Assembly: GCF_048564905.1 (NCBI RefSeq)
Contig: NC_132992.1
Coordinates: 96,043,501 to 96,107,500 of the forward strand
Direction: 5' to 3'
Origin: Vicugna pacos
Taxonomy: Eukaryota; Chordata; Mammalia; Artiodactyla; Camelidae
Length of the DNA stretch: 64,000 bases
Shown: in pieces, positions 1-12,626 of the stretch
Numbering within the stretch: position 1 is the first letter of the stretch
Layout of the letters: each line of letters begins with the position of its first letter
Position numbers and translations under genes: made by a program
Notes under the pieces: model-generated
Seen by the model: only the letters and a program-made list of their open reading frames with translations
Told to the model about the DNA's origin: nothing
Databases searched by the model: none

Positions 1-2384
1 CGCCCTGTCGTCCTGCCTGGGACATCCCTGAAGGATGGTGTGGGGGCTCCTCCCAGTGGGCAGGACTCTGAGCAGTGCACCTGGATGTTCACCCCTCCTG
101 GAAGGAGAAAGAACAGATAATTGATGTGATATGTGGGTTCTGTCTGACAGAAGTCCCACCGTGATGGAAAGATTTACTCAAGGTGCTGTGGGAAGTCAAG
201 GGGGTGAGATGGATTCTGAGACCAACTTCCCGATCCTCTCAAACACTCCCATATTTACTGTGCACACTCAGGGAAAAGACCACAAACAACTGTGTCATAG
301 AACACAGGAGCTTAAGGAAAAACAGGATCTGGTAGAGACCATAAATTCCACAGCGAGTAAAAAGGCTTAATTTATCTTCAGGGCTGCATGGGGGAGGGGA
401 ACAAGGTACACTCTTCAGGAGTCAGATATAAGAAGATGGTTACAAAACAGACCTCCAGGCCACTGGGTTCTTGTCTTGGGGGCTACAGACTAACTAAACA
501 GCAGAAAGCATGCCCAGAGCTAATAGATGAGGGCATAGGTGGTCGCTTTGCAACAAGCAGAGTAAACCCTGAACACGGACCTATGCTTATGAGAAACAAG
601 CCGTGTCCTGCATTTATAACAAGGGGCACACGATGGCTTTGCCATGTGGAAGCAGCCCTAAGCTAAAACCTCATCTCTGCAAGCAAGGCATTGTCTCTGC
701 TTTTTATGACAAGGAGACAGGGCTGCAGATGCACAGGTGCCGGCTAGCAAAACGGTTAGGACACTTACTAAATAAGCACATTTGTTCTTCTTAAAGGTCA
801 CATGCAGCTGGGGTCTGTTACAATTTATGACCCCAATCATGGGCTCCCACAATTATACAAATCGTGGGTTGTAGCCTGGATGGGATCAGGCTGGATGGTC
901 AAGGAATTCAGAGGAGTATGGTTTGGAAAAATTGGTGACTAAAAGTGTTAAAAGGAGACATGTGGATCGTCTTCTGTAAATAGGCAAAAAGATAAAATAA
1001 TTTGCATCCCATGAGAATATTTCTACCCCATGAGAATATTTCCCACAAGGTGACCTCTGGAGAGGAAGAGTTTAATACACACAGGGGCAAGTTGGCCAGT
1101 GATGGAGGTACTGGCCTGTCTGTTTCCACAGCTGCCTCTGTCATCACGCAATGTGCTCATGCTCACTGTGGCCTTGGTGGCAGGATGGAGGTCATGCGTG
1201 GACTCAGTAACATGGACATCCACTCACCAGGGTCCTCCTGGTACAGTCCTTTGTGAGGACCCTTCCTGCCAGCAGCAGAGAGAAATCCTAACGTCCTGAC
1301 TGGCAGCATTTCCTGGGCTGCTCAGCCACCACCTGTTGGCAGGTTGGCTACTTTGGGCCACTTCCGTCATAGAACAGGTAACCTCCTGTTCTTACTAAAT
1401 CTATATATCTATACTGGATATAAATTTTTTTCTTAAAAAGCAGGGAATGAAATTCTCTTGCCAAAACCACCACCCAGGGACTTTCAGATCCCAGAGTCAT
1501 GGGATTCCAGCAGCCAGCATTGCTTCTGATCGGGAACTCACTTTACAGCAGAGGAAATGCATCAATCGGCCCGAGCGCACGGATCCACCAGCCTTACATA
1601 CCTCACCATCCCACAGCTGCTGGGTTTTAGAACACAAGCTGCCTGTAGAAGATCAACAGCAGTGCCAGGTGGGTAGTAACACCTTGCAGGGCTGAGGTGA
1701 GGTTCTCCGGCAGACTGTGAACTATTTACTCTCAGTATGTTGTTCTTCTCTCACAGCCTTGATTCATGCACCCCAGAATCAGGAAATGGATGGGTGGTGG
1801 CTCCACTCATTGTTTCCCCCAGTGACCACTAGCTAGCTTGGCTTCTGTCCCTGTGTCTTTATGCTCTACTGGCCTATGGCCTTGGTCCCCGAGGGAGGAA
1901 CACTTCCACCAGGAGAGAGAACGATGATTTCTTTGATCTGCTCTTTAAGTTTGTCTTCTGGGCTTTTTGGCTCCTCAAGCCTCTGAACCTACAGGCAAGA
2001 AGGGAGAGGATGAGCTGCCTGGGTGACTGCTTCTGACTCCCGGGGGAGCTGGAGCCCTGCCCCGCCATGGGAGTGAAGAGGAGCTTATGGGGACAGGGGT
2101 CCCTCCCTGTGTCTCCGTATTAGGATGTCTTGTCGTCAGGGTGAACAGAAAACCACAACAACTCAATCCAAGGATGGCTGTTTTGTTCCTGATCCATTGG
2201 AATGAAGGTCCTGGTCACTTCACTGGGTCATGGCCACACAGCTGAGGTGCTTGCTGAAGGCAAAGGCACCCAGAAGGGGGGCAGGAAGCAGGAAGCAGCA
2301 ATACGAGCCAAGACTTCTGAGCAGTTAAGGAAAGAGGGCCGTAGTTGTCCTGCGCACTTTCCCCTTGTTTTGCTACAGGTACAT

Positions 2385-2445
2385 GTATACGTGTGTCTGT
2401 GCATGTATATCCATGTGTAAGTGTGTGTGTGCATGTGTTTATGTC
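2385..2445. repeat. TG-rich microsatellite
   Basis: Imperfect alternating TG/TA/CA run. It is one of the few places where the two duplication copies (here and 35153-35215) differ, as expected of a slippage-prone tract. Confidence 0.7.
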
Positions 2446-3004
2446 TTTCTTTCATGTCTTATCCCTTCTTATGTGACTAAAGGCGAACACAACAGTAATT
2501 CACCACAGTTTTCTTCCCGCCTTCACGCTTCTGCTGGGACACGTACCTCCTCCTGCCCTCAGGCTGGGCTTTCCGGCAACGGCTCCCCTAGTTCTCAGCA
2601 TCAGAATCACACTGGAAAGACACCCCCACTGTCCTGGGTCTCCAGCTTGTGACAGTAACTTGTGGGACTGCTCAGCCTCCATGGCCAGGTATGTCGAAAA
2701 CATATGAATGTTCTATTGTTTTGGTTTCTCCACACATTGGTTCTGTTCCCTTGGAAAAACTAAATTGTACACAGAGAGGTTATTATCTCATTTATTGTAA
2801 AGTACTTGAAAACACAGGTACAGTATAAAGACAAATTATAACGTTTAAAATAATAAAATACCATCACCTATAAAAATGCAAACTATCATAAGCCCAGAAA
2901 AGGTTTTCTTAATGAGAAGAGACAATGACCGCCCCATGCACCTGCTCAATGGGCTGACCCTGAACACAGCAGGTGGACCCTGAGCAGCACCTGGTGGATC
3001 AGGT

Positions 3005-3018
3005 GCGCCCCCTGGTGG
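3005..3018 (-). promoter_or_regulatory. CTCF-type motif downstream of IGHV3 pseudogene
   Basis: Read on the V coding strand this is CCACCAGGGGGCGC, an excellent match to the CTCF core. It sits about 42 bases beyond the nonamer of the pseudogene's recombination signal. In mouse, proximal VH families carry CTCF sites just downstream of their RSS that promote contact with the recombination centre; the position and strand here fit that arrangement. Binding is inferred, not shown. Confidence 0.6.
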
Positions 3019-3060
3019 GTCGTGTGCTCCCCCTGCACCCACCCTGTGTCCCTGCAGGGA

Positions 3061-3099
3061 GGTTTGCATCTGGGCTCACACCGGCTTCCCCTCACTCTG
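3061..3099 (-). other. V recombination signal (23-RSS), imperfect
   Basis: On the minus strand: heptamer CAGAGTG (consensus CACAGTG) at 3093-3099, 23-base spacer, nonamer ATGCAAACC (consensus ACAAAAACC) at 3061-3069. Spacing is right but both elements are off consensus, so recombination would be weak at best. Confidence 0.85.
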
Positions 3100-3557
3100 T
3101 CTCTCACACAGTAGTACACGGCCGTGTCCTCAGGTTTCAGGCTGTTCATTTGCAGATACACCGTGTTCTTGGCGTTGTCTCTGGAGATGGTGAATTGGCC
3201 CTTCACGGAGTCTGCGTAGCTTGTGCTACCACCACCACTATTAATAGCTGAGACCCACTCCAGCCCCTTCCCTGGAGAATGGCAGACCCAGCTCAAGACA
3301 TAGCTTCCGAAGGTGAATCCAGAGGCTGCACAGGAGAGTCTCAGAGACCCCCCCAGCCTGCACCAAGCCTCCCCTAGACTCCACCAGCTGCACCTCAGCC
3401 TGAACACCTGCAAACACAAAGACATCCTGGTCAGGAGACTGTCACACGTCCTCTGATTCCCTCACTCACGACCACCCACATCCTCAGTAGCTCTTGTTCT
3501 CCATGAATTAACTTGTAGAAGAGCAACCAGGACCACCCAGCTCAGCCCCAGCTCCAT
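3100..3557 (-). pseudogene. IGHV3: IGHV3 pseudogene, copy A
   Basis: Heavy-chain variable gene of subgroup 3 with leader exon at 3512-3557 (starts [15 protein letters not shown]) and V exon at 3100-3407. From framework 1 onward it reads [15 protein letters not shown], then CDR2 INSGGGST and framework 3 [13 protein letters not shown], which is camelid-like. Three faults are visible. A run of seven C near 3348 is one base longer than in the intact gene at 14.5 kb and throws the start of framework 1 out of frame. The leader donor reads TT instead of GT (3510-3511). The promoter octamer near 3679 reads ATTTTCAT on the plus strand instead of ATTTGCAT. Framework 2 is also altered (WVCHSPGKG where the intact gene has WVRQAPGKG). 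It cannot encode a normal V domain. The sister copy at 35.9-36.3 kb shares the framework-1 shift but not the donor or octamer faults. Confidence 0.93.
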
Positions 3558-6500
3558 GTTGAGTCGTCTGTTCTCAGTCCTGATCAGAGAATGGGAGCAG
3601 CTGGGAATCCCGGTCTGGGGCTCCTCTCCCAGAGCTGCAGGTCCAGGGCTGGGTGGCTTTATCCTCAGAGGGAGGCCCTATTTTCATGTCATCTCACTAT
3701 ATAGGAGGTCAGGCATTGTTGGCTTCAGAGAGGGCCAGGAGACTGAGCAGCTCTGAATGTCTATGATTTGCTTGTGTTGGTAGCATTTGGAAATATCTGT
3801 TCTATTATGCGAAATTTTCAGGGTAATCACTTAGCATCGTGCTTTATTCTTCTGTTTTCAACACATGCACACAAATCCTTTGATTTAGTCCTCAGTGTTC
3901 CTCCCAGTTTGGAGATTAAAGATTCCCAGAAGAGTAAGTCATTTGTGGACTGTCCAGAGACGCATATAAATTGAGAATTTTACCCCGTATTTTCACATTT
4001 GCTCTGCCTCTCTGGATGTAACTGGTCCAGAATCACTTCTAAGACAGAGTTGGACAAGCCTGGTGAGGGTTCCTGGACCCCTTCCTGTGATGAGAACATA
4101 ACGATTCTGTTCTATGGTCGTGTGTATCTGATCATGTGTGAGCAGGGGTCATGTACATATTCTCAGGAGTCTCTAATATTTGACTTTCTGTCAATGGCAG
4201 CATTCAGGAAAACATCTTTAATTATCCTGGGATTGTGATTGAAAAATGCTTAATTTCTACTGTGTTGTCTTATGTTTACATAAATGACATGAACAATGTA
4301 ACGTACTATCAAACTCACCTCTGCTCTGCATATTTAAATCTACACAGAGATGCAGAGATTATCCATGTGATGGGACAAATGGGACCAAACCTCACCTACC
4401 TGTGTTTGATGTCTCCAGGTGGCATGAGAGCTGGGAGGAAGATTCACCCCACACTCCTGGATCAACTGCAAAATCCCAGGTGACCTAAGGTTCTGAGTGT
4501 GAACTGCCAGGAGTGCAGCCTGAGGATCATTGCCAACTCCTCTGTGTCATCTTTTCAAGCTGAGTCTTTCCACAATCCACTCCCCACCCAGGTGTGCTGC
4601 CCTCAGACCAAAGACCTGGAGACCTCGAAGGCTGATGGGTTTGACTCATCCCCACAGGTGAGGGTCTTAGCTTCAGAAGTTGGAAAGCATAACGAGGAAG
4701 AGGGTGAGGTTATGAAATATGCGTTGAGACTGAGAGTCAGAGGAGTTCTGTAAGGAGGCACAGGAACACACAGAAGGTGGATTCAGCGTCCCAGGCTTCA
4801 TCCTGAATTCTCAGCAATGTTCTTGGGAACACTGGGCTGCACCAGGGCTCACATGCCTCTGAGAAAAATAACGTCAGAATCCTGAATAGAGAATCAATGG
4901 ATCGAGTTTCCACTGATGACTGGGAAGACAGTGATTTGAATGAATACTCCTATTGCAAATTTCTGTAAAGAATACTGTCATTTTTATAATGAAAATTAGC
5001 TGGTCTTATACAAATTCAGAAGGATGGTTGGAAGTCCTGGAAGCCATCATGAGACATATGACCTGAACTCCCCTCAGTGTGTGAAGGAACACGCACATGC
5101 ACATACATGTAGAAACTCACACTCTTGTATCATATCTGCATCGAAACCTCCTCTGTCCAAGGTACTGTCTCTGACACACACAAGATATTATCCTGGGACA
5201 GTAAAATGCTGGCATCTGAGGAAACATGGAGGACCCGTATTGTCCAGTAATGAACGAGCCACTCTGTTTTCTTGGATCCCATGACAAGGGCTGCAATGCG
5301 GGGCTTAACAGTACCTCAGACGCCATCAGCACACGGCCCTGCACTGAGCTCTGGGTTTAGCCCTTGTTTCCACTTTACAGCATGTGTGAAGGCCCCACGA
5401 GCACCTGCACACAGTGTTTTCAGTGAACGTGAGCTTGAAATTCACCTAGAGATACACCTAGTATTGAAATGGCTGGTTTCATGGTGAGTTGGTCCTAAAC
5501 CTTGTAACAAAGTAGCAGTTTTCCACGTTGGGGGCTCCAATATTTTTGTGCCATCAGCAGAATTTTGGTTTGTTTCTATATTCTCTTTATATTAGAAAAT
5601 TATCACATACTTTATCCCTTATTCTTCAGTCATGGGGAGAGGTCTTGATAACACAGTCTCATGTGCATATAGCTCTTTGTTATGAATATCTGAATATGCT
5701 GGGAACAGCACAATTTCTCTCTCGGTTCTGGGTTTAGCCACAGTCTGATCTCTGCTCCATCTCCAGGCTTAAATATAAAAACCTGCATAATCCAGATCTG
5801 GTGTGCAGTTTCCTTCCAATGAGTGTCTCTAATACATGAAGTCATTTTTTGTCATCCACATGATTCACTTTTATTTCACCATGAAGTTGAACCTATTAAC
5901 CCAGCACTGTCTGACTGGGGCAGCCTGGCTTCTGAAACAAAACTGATCCAATCTCACAAACTGGGGAAAATAACAATAATACTGAATACACAGAAACCTC
6001 AACTAAATAGAGTTTGGTGACAGCACTGTGGGCTCTCATGTCCTACCAGGAGAGCAGAGTCCAGCTGTTAGAAGCAGAAAGATGCCCTGTTGCCTCCTGG
6101 CAAGGACTCAGGCAGTGAGGGGTGGTCACAGCTCAGGCAGTGAGAAGCCCTGGGTGCCTTGTTCACTACAGCCCCTCCTCCAACATGCATTCCCATCTGC
6201 AAAATAGTTCTCATCCCCGTGTATGCTAGGCCCTGCAGGTGACTCACTGTGATTCCAGGCCCGGAACGCAAATCATAGTTGATCCCAGATTACAACACTT
6301 CTTTTTGCTGGAGAAATAACTGGCCATCTCTTTGTGTCAGGTCAACGTTTTCACGGCCCTTTGGAATCAGACAACACCCCGTATGACTGTGGGGCTGCTG
6401 AGCAAACAGGTGTGGGACCCACACTGGGCCCATGGCTGCGCTCTGTGTTTCTCAAATACCCTGGAGCTTGAGTCTAAATCATTCTCCTGGATCCCAGCTT

Positions 6501-7128
6501 CTACATCTGTCCAGTAAGAAGCTCTGCAGGCTTTGTCTGAGAACTATTGTAAGGTGGGTCCTTCGTAGGTAAGACCGTGTACTGTATGCAAGTACTTATT
6601 TGGCACTCAGTCTGAGTTTGAAATCAGGTTGTTCCAGCTGGAAGTGGCCAGCCTTCCTCCCACTCCTTGGGAATAGGGGCTGATCTAATGAGCCTGTGCT
6701 GAGCAGCCTTCAGCCTGGCTCCTTCACAACCAGACTGATCCCTTAGACCTGACTGGTGTTAGCCCTGCTGGCTATTTGCGCTGTTTGACCCTTTAGGCTG
6801 CTTGGAAATTATTCCTTTATTCTCCAGAAATCACCTTGAGAAATGGGGTCCAAGTTATCTAACTGTTCTGAGGTCACTTCTGCAGTAGGAACCCCAGCTG
6901 ATTTTGTGTTTTAAACCCAGGGACCTTCCCTGTGAAAATGTGTAGGGAAACGGACAGACCCGGTCAAAGGCAATTCATTCTTCAATTAAGTGTATGCATC
7001 AATGGCCATTATGAAGAACTTCTCAAATTCTCAAGCTTACTTTCATTGAAACCAAATTGGAGATCTATACAAAATCTCAAAAACTGAATAGAACACCCAT
7101 TTGCCTCATTTTTCTGTGCCTTTGAAAC
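3558..7128. other. Upstream flank of IGHV3 unit A, no gene seen
   Basis: Non-coding DNA upstream of the IGHV3 pseudogene, found again at about 14.7-18.2 kb and 36.3-39.6 kb. Up to about 5.2 kb the copies are clearly diverged; from about 5212 onward the match to 16312 onward becomes nearly perfect. I recognise no exon or known repeat family with confidence. About 6725-7985 is missing from the third copy near 39.5 kb. Confidence 0.6.
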
Positions 7129-7129
7129 A

Positions 7130-9850
7130 TGTTTAGGAGCCTTATATTATGTGTTATAAAATATGCTCATAAGATTGACTCAGGCAAACACGGACTAAAG
7201 AAAGAAATCTGGGCCTCTGAAGCCTCGGGCTCCCCTTCCCTGGCCTGTGTGTCTCAGGCTTTCCCTCCAGCGCCAATGCCTCCCTCCCCTCTTACTCCTG
7301 CACCTCCGCTGTACCCTCAGGTCTTCCACAGTCAGTGTCTCTGCAAACTTCCCACTTCCTCTGAAATTCTCCCCATGCACTTTTCCTCCAACCTGTCAGA
7401 ACTTGTTCCTCTGAAGTTAACTCCTCTGAGGACCCAGAGGGTAATCTCACAATTACTTTCTTTCCTGGACGAAAGTAAAGTGCAAACCGTATTCAAAGAT
7501 TTCCCCAAACCGACCAAAGGTCCTCGCTGAGGAACTTAACGGGGTCCCTCAGACTCATCGGCCCGGCTTCTGTGACTTCCATCATCCAGTTCCTGCGGTT
7601 ATTGTTGCACGTCAGGCCTGGCGTTGGTGTAACTTGCTTCTGGGAGAATCCTGAAAGGTGTTTAGATTTGTGACCAGGAGAAGCGTCCAGTAACTTACTA
7701 CATAAAAAGGCTCTAGTTTTATTTAGGCAAATTCACTGGGCGACTGTTATTTGGAATCAAAATCCAGGATTCCCATAAAAATCGGTTGAATATGTTCATG
7801 TTTATCACAAACAACTTCAGACACTTTGAAAAGAAACTTATGTTCCTGCTCCTGAAGTTTATTCCACTTAGGTACCTTTTGAATGTGCATCTATTAATAA
7901 GCTGAGGCAGGACATTTCTTTTGTAGTGAGGAGTTCCAAGCTGGAAGGCAAAGCTATATCGTGTCCAGATGCAGATTTACTTACCCTTGCAAACCACCTG
8001 CCTCACACTGAAGATGAGTCTCCCAAAGGGATGAATCTTACATTATTGAACTTGAATTCCAGCAAATGAGGGCTCCTGAACAAAACCAAAACCCTCCTTC
8101 TCTCTGCTATTGTCGACAAGACACAGGACACTGGGAAGGAGATTGTCACAAGCGTGTGCACTTCGGGCACCATCAGCCCTCAGACCAGCCTTCTCACATC
8201 CTCCTGATCCCAGTGACAGGCTCTGAGGGAACAGCTGGGCTCTTCTCAGTCTTTTCTCTCAGTAGGCTTGGGCAAGCATTTCTCCAGATTGGAAGTGTGT
8301 CTCCCCCAGTCATATTGGGCACTGGAGCCAGACTCTCCCAGCTCATCCGAGCTACTGAAGGCAGCCCAGGCTCAGGGAAGTACATCAGTTCACACAGCAG
8401 GGACCTATGACGAGCCTCCAGGGGTCTCTGCCTCTGTACCTCCCCCTTTTATTTAGGCCCTTTGAGAGATGCACACCTTTTACTCCTTAGTTATTGAACT
8501 CCTATCTGTTTACTGAATGAGACTTCACATTGAAGCATCCTGCCACAGCTTCTGTGTCCCCCAAAGGGGGAAATGATTCTGGCATATGAGAGCAGCCATC
8601 AGAGTATGTGTGAAATTAATTAAGTGGCCCCGAGACATCTTTTACTTATTTTGTCTCTGATGATACTACAGCTAATTGTACAAGCAGCGACCATTTTTCC
8701 TACTGAGTTAGTTACCACCCCTTTAGGGGAAAAATCCCGAAAACATTTTGCAAACATCACAGTGCAGCCTCCTTCAAAATTCAAGCAGAATTTAACTCCT
8801 TCCCAGAATTAATCAACGTCCTGCAAGGAAGGAAGCCCTTCAGGCGATGAAGCCCAGAAGAGCAGATTCCAAGGACGAAGCCTTCACTGGCTCTTGTAGC
8901 TGTTTCTGAGACACTCTTGTTTTCCTGGAGAGAAAACCAAAAGGCCAAGGGGGGAGTGGTGCCCAGGACCTCGGATCAGCAAACTGCATTGAATATGGAT
9001 GAGCAATACTTCATCACATATGTGTTCCATGTGTACTTTAAATAGGGTAAAACAATACCATCGGCAGCAACACAGATGGATATAAACCCAATCATACTGA
9101 GTGAATTAAGTCAGATAGCAAAACACATCCCATGATCTCACTGATATGTGGAAATAAGAAAATGCAAAGGACTCTTACTTACAAGACAAAAGTAGACTCA
9201 TGGACCCAGAAAACGAACTATGTTCACCAAAGTGCATAGGGCAGGGGAGGGATAAACTAAGAGTGTGGGATTCACAAATACACATGACCTTATGTAACAC
9301 AGATATAAAACAAAGAGCTGCTGTATAGTGCAGGGAACTGTGTTCTACGTTTTGTAACAACACATACGGAAGGAAATCTGAGAAAATATACCTACGTGTG
9401 TGCAGAACTGCATCTGTTTGCTATGCACCAGAAACTAACATTGTAAATCAAACACACTTTTTATTAAAAGCAAAATAATTGCAAAGATAATAACAATAGT
9501 AAAGTGCACTTTAATCCTTATCACCCTGTCGTCCCTAACCCTCCTGTGGTGCTAACATCCACTCCCACTGGAAGTGAGGCCTTTACTGTAACTGGTGTCC
9601 ACTGTGCACTGGTTACTCTTCCAGCCGATGGAGGTAGCCGTTACCTTTTAACCTTCAGTGGGAAGAGTAAAGCTCACTAGGACATTGAGAGCCCTTCTCA
9701 TTTCTGGAGCCGCCTGAAGGCTGGTCTGGTTGATCCAAAGTTTTCTAGATTTTCTCTTTTGTTGCAATATGTGGATAATTTGCCTCTTTGCTCTTCTTCT
9801 CAAACGTTCTTGCAGGATGACAGCATCTACCCTTACAAACATTTAGCCTC
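7130..9850 (+). mobile_element. Endogenous retrovirus fossil, class I-like, copy A
   Basis: Broken remains of a gammaretrovirus-like (class I) endogenous retrovirus. A gag-like stretch including a nucleocapsid zinc-knuckle-like segment lies near 8.1 kb, and a reverse-transcriptase-like segment lies near 9.7-9.8 kb. No long terminal repeats could be placed, so the ends are approximate. An L1 3' end has inserted at about 9.04-9.48 kb. Heavy decay and presence at matching positions in all three V units indicate an old insertion that predates the duplications. Family assignment rests on short similarities read by eye. Confidence 0.55.
9040..9475 (+). mobile_element. LINE-1 3' end, copy A
   Basis: Matches the 3' end of artiodactyl-type L1: the text around GCAACACAGATGGATATAAA, the stretch on the Ca-TATGTGGAA pattern, then TACTGTATAGTGCAGGGAAC-like wording and a tail near CATTGTAAATCAAACACAC. 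It is 5'-truncated, as is usual for L1 copies, and lies inside the retroviral fossil. The same insertion is present at 20150-20580 and 40610-41027, so it is a shared marker of the duplicated units. Confidence 0.85.
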
Positions 9851-12270
9851 TAAGGGACTAAACTTGGCTACAGAAATTGTGCAGTTTCCCAGCATCATAT
9901 TTGATGTCTAGGGCATCTGATGTCACAACAAGGCTCTACTTACATCCATGGTGTTTTTCTGCTTCCTAAATGCAACACTAATTGCCAAATATGAGGGAAT
10001 GTGGAAGGCTAGCTGATTACTGCTGAGACGGATTCCACATTTCTTTCTCAAGGAAAACCTAGATGAAGTTTTCTCAACACTGGCAATCCCAACTCCATTT
10101 TAAGGGAGGAACCAGAAGACACAGATTCAAGTCCTTAAAGGAGCGTTTGAAGATCCTGTCCTTCTATGGGCAACCTGATTACCAGACCCCTTTCTCCTTT
10201 GTGTATAAAAGCAAGGGGCTGTCTTGGGGTGTTGACCAAAACCACAGGGGCCTCCGCAGACCTCTAGGGTTTTATAGCCGTGAGCCGGATGCTGTGGCAC
10301 AGGGAGACTCCCACTGCCTTGGGGTCTGCACGGCCTCTGACACTTTGTTCAGGTCCACGCATGACAGTCAACATGTCTCAGTCAGCTGCCTCCCCTCCTA
10401 AGATGCCCTTTTGCTCCCTGGTCCTCACAGAGTTGTGTTATGTTGTCTCAACTTCAGCACATACATGCTTCTCCCCTCCATCAGCAATGAAGTCCCTCGT
10501 GACTGCGTCACACCGAATGACCACCTCCTGACTCCTGATCACCTACGTGAAGCCACTCTAAGCAGCCTTTTCACAGTGGCTCTCAGGCTGGAGGACTGAA
10601 GCTTCCACCTTGTAAGCTGGGAACTTCATGTCTGAGCCCAACAGGGAGAAGCAAGGCCTCCTGTTCTTTCCTGGTAAGGACTCAGCCAATGAAAACCCAT
10701 GGACTCCTTTTCACAGGAGCCCTCTCACCGCCCTTTCATTCAGTAAAAGAGTCATGTCTCTGTTTTCACTGGGGACTTGCATGTGGCTCACCAGGACGGC
10801 AGACCCCAAACCGTAATTCTCTATTGTTCCCAAAAAACCCATTTTTCCTTTTAAAATCATTTGCAGTCTGTTTTATGTCAAAAACGTTTACTTCCCATAA
10901 CACTTTTTATTTTACTTTTTTTTTTTCTTTTTATATCTTACAACTTTCTGAGCCAGTCACTGGGGTGCACACATGGTCCTACCTTCACAGACACTCCTAG
11001 CAGCAACCATGTGTAGGGGACAGCAGGGGGCCGTGTCTAGCCTGCAGGAGGTGAGGGGAGGTGCAGCCTAGCTGTGAGCCCCTGGGGGAGTGGGTGTGGA
11101 ATCTGGAGAAGGCCTGGCTGTTTCCGACACAAAGTATCTGTGATACAAATGGCATGTTTGGATATATTAACATGAATTGAAAAATTACATTCAAAATTAT
11201 TCTAGATATAAGACAAGCATGTTAAATATCAGTTAATATTGAGATTAATTATTAATGCAAAGTAAAAACCTAAAATAGCTGATATAGGTTGGATTTTAAT
11301 GAATATTATCACAACCAGGTTCAGCCTTGCCCTGTCTTGTTTGGGGACTCAGGTGAAGCAGAGACACAGCCCCTCCCCAGTGCTGGCTCTCTGTTCCACT
11401 GACCCCTTCGCTTGCAGGCCTGTGCTCAGGACCCTCCGGCCCACAACCAGCACACAGGGGTGATTAGGCTGTAAGGTGCCTGTGAGTGAACTGAAGACTC
11501 AGGGTTGGTGTTTGTTCATCTTTTCATTCATTGATGATGATTCACATAGAGAAATTTACCTTCTGCATGTCTACATTTTTATGAAGTTGAGGAGATACAA
11601 AGCTTTCTCTCAGAGTCTTTCCACATTACTGATTTGGGGCTAGTTTCCTTTTGTGGGAGCTGCCGTGTACAGTGTGGGATGCACAGCCACATTGAAGGAC
11701 TCTGCCCAATAGGTAACTGGGTGCCTGCAGCCCACCCCACGTGACAGCCCAACCTGTCTCCAGACATTTCCATGTTTCCCCTGGGGGACAGAATGACCCC
11801 AGTGTCACACAGACATCAATTTCCAAATATACAACTTTCCTCATGCTATACTAGGGAAAGGCACTGCAGGAAACAGGACTGGGGACCCTGTTGAGGATGA
11901 AATGCCTGGAAATACATTGAGGGTGGAGGGCAGACTCGAGGCTCCACAGAAGTTTCATTTGTGTCATTAAGTATCTGTAAACCTGACAACTAAAAGAGTG
12001 CGTAGTGACTAAATTTCAAATGAAAGTCCCATGAAGAAATGTTTCTTCTGTTTCTGGTCCTACAACAAATGAGGAAAAGAGGACAGACAATTCTGACTCC
12101 ATGAAAAAAGCTCAAGTTCAGAAACAAGATGTTTGCCTGGAATCATTATGGGTGGGCTCCCAGGGAAGGTGATGGTCCAGTGGAGCATCCACAGTCTCTG
12201 GGAGGAAACCCCCCATGGCTTCTCCTGCACCTGCTCTGAAACTGTCCCTCTTGTTTCCTCATGACCCTGG
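9851..12270. other. Intergenic stretch, unit A, no gene seen
   Basis: No exon recognised. About 10.06-10.85 kb contains short open frames that also occur in copy B because the DNA is duplicated; they have no recognisable domain. About 10.9-12.26 kb is almost identical to 22.0-23.38 kb. Confidence 0.5.
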
Positions 12271-12284
12271 GTGCCCCCTGGTGG
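12271..12284 (-). promoter_or_regulatory. CTCF-type motif beside IGHV4-like pseudogene A
   Basis: On the minus strand it reads CCACCAGGGGGCAC, a near-perfect CTCF core. It lies just downstream of the decayed V exon, in the same orientation relative to the gene as the motif at 3005. An identical motif is at 23394-23407. Confidence 0.6.
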
Positions 12285-12342
12285 CCTGAGCCCTCCCTGC
12301 AGGGCTGGTTTCATCTGGGCCACCTTGGCCTCCCCTCACTCA

Positions 12343-12626
12343 CTCTCCCTCCTGTGAGAGTGACACATGGCTGTGCCCTCAGAGACCCCAGAGCTGTGCT
12401 GCAGGGAAAACTCATCTCCACTACGTCTGTGGAGATGGAGGCGCCTTTTAAGAGACATAGACCATACACCCAAAGCAGGTGAGTTACCCAGTCCTTTCCC
12501 TGGGGTGTGACAGATCCCTCAGTAACCACTGTGTGTGATGGGGGGGTCCCAGAGACAGAGTAGGTGTGGGGGAGAGTCTTCAATAGTCTTTGACCAACTC
12601 CTGCACCAGCACCCGTGACAGGACAC
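12343..12626 (-). pseudogene. Decayed IGHV4-like (clan II) pseudogene, copy A
   Basis: On the minus strand the exon begins after the same acceptor as the intact IGHV4 genes (CCCCAG then GTGTCCTGTC) and can be followed through framework 1, a VSG at the start of CDR1, a PQGKDW segment matching PPGKGLEW, and framework 3 (the stretch matching [17 protein letters not shown] is degraded). The first conserved cysteine is replaced by tyrosine, the second is lost, and several small indels put segments in different frames. The heptamer position reads CACTCAC on the plus strand instead of CACTGTG. No usable leader was identified. An essentially identical copy is at 23466-23749. Confidence 0.75.

Larger units (their letters stand above)
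1..3444. repeat. Recent segmental duplication, copy 1 (pairs with 32774-36215)
   Basis: This stretch is repeated almost letter for letter about 32.77 kb further on. By eye only a handful of single-base differences and a few short indels separate the copies (for example in the TG-rich run near 2400 and a 3-base change near 2507). It holds about 2.9 kb of non-coding DNA downstream of the IGHV3 pseudogene and then that gene's V exon and part of its leader intron. The left edge lies outside the window. The near-identity stops close to 3444, inside the leader intron, and beyond it the two copies are only roughly as similar as older duplicates. I see no exon in 1-2945; short open frames there are shared by both copies simply because the DNA is the same. 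Confidence 0.93.

Noticed and set aside
600-880. Possible retroviral or LTR piece (wording around TACAAATCGTGGGTTGTAGC)
   Set aside because: The similarity is too short and vague to assign to any family.
131-1256. Several conserved short open frames at 0.1-1.3 kb with identical twins near 33-34 kb
   Set aside because: Their conservation only reflects the recent duplication of the DNA. No domain, start context or splice pattern supports coding.
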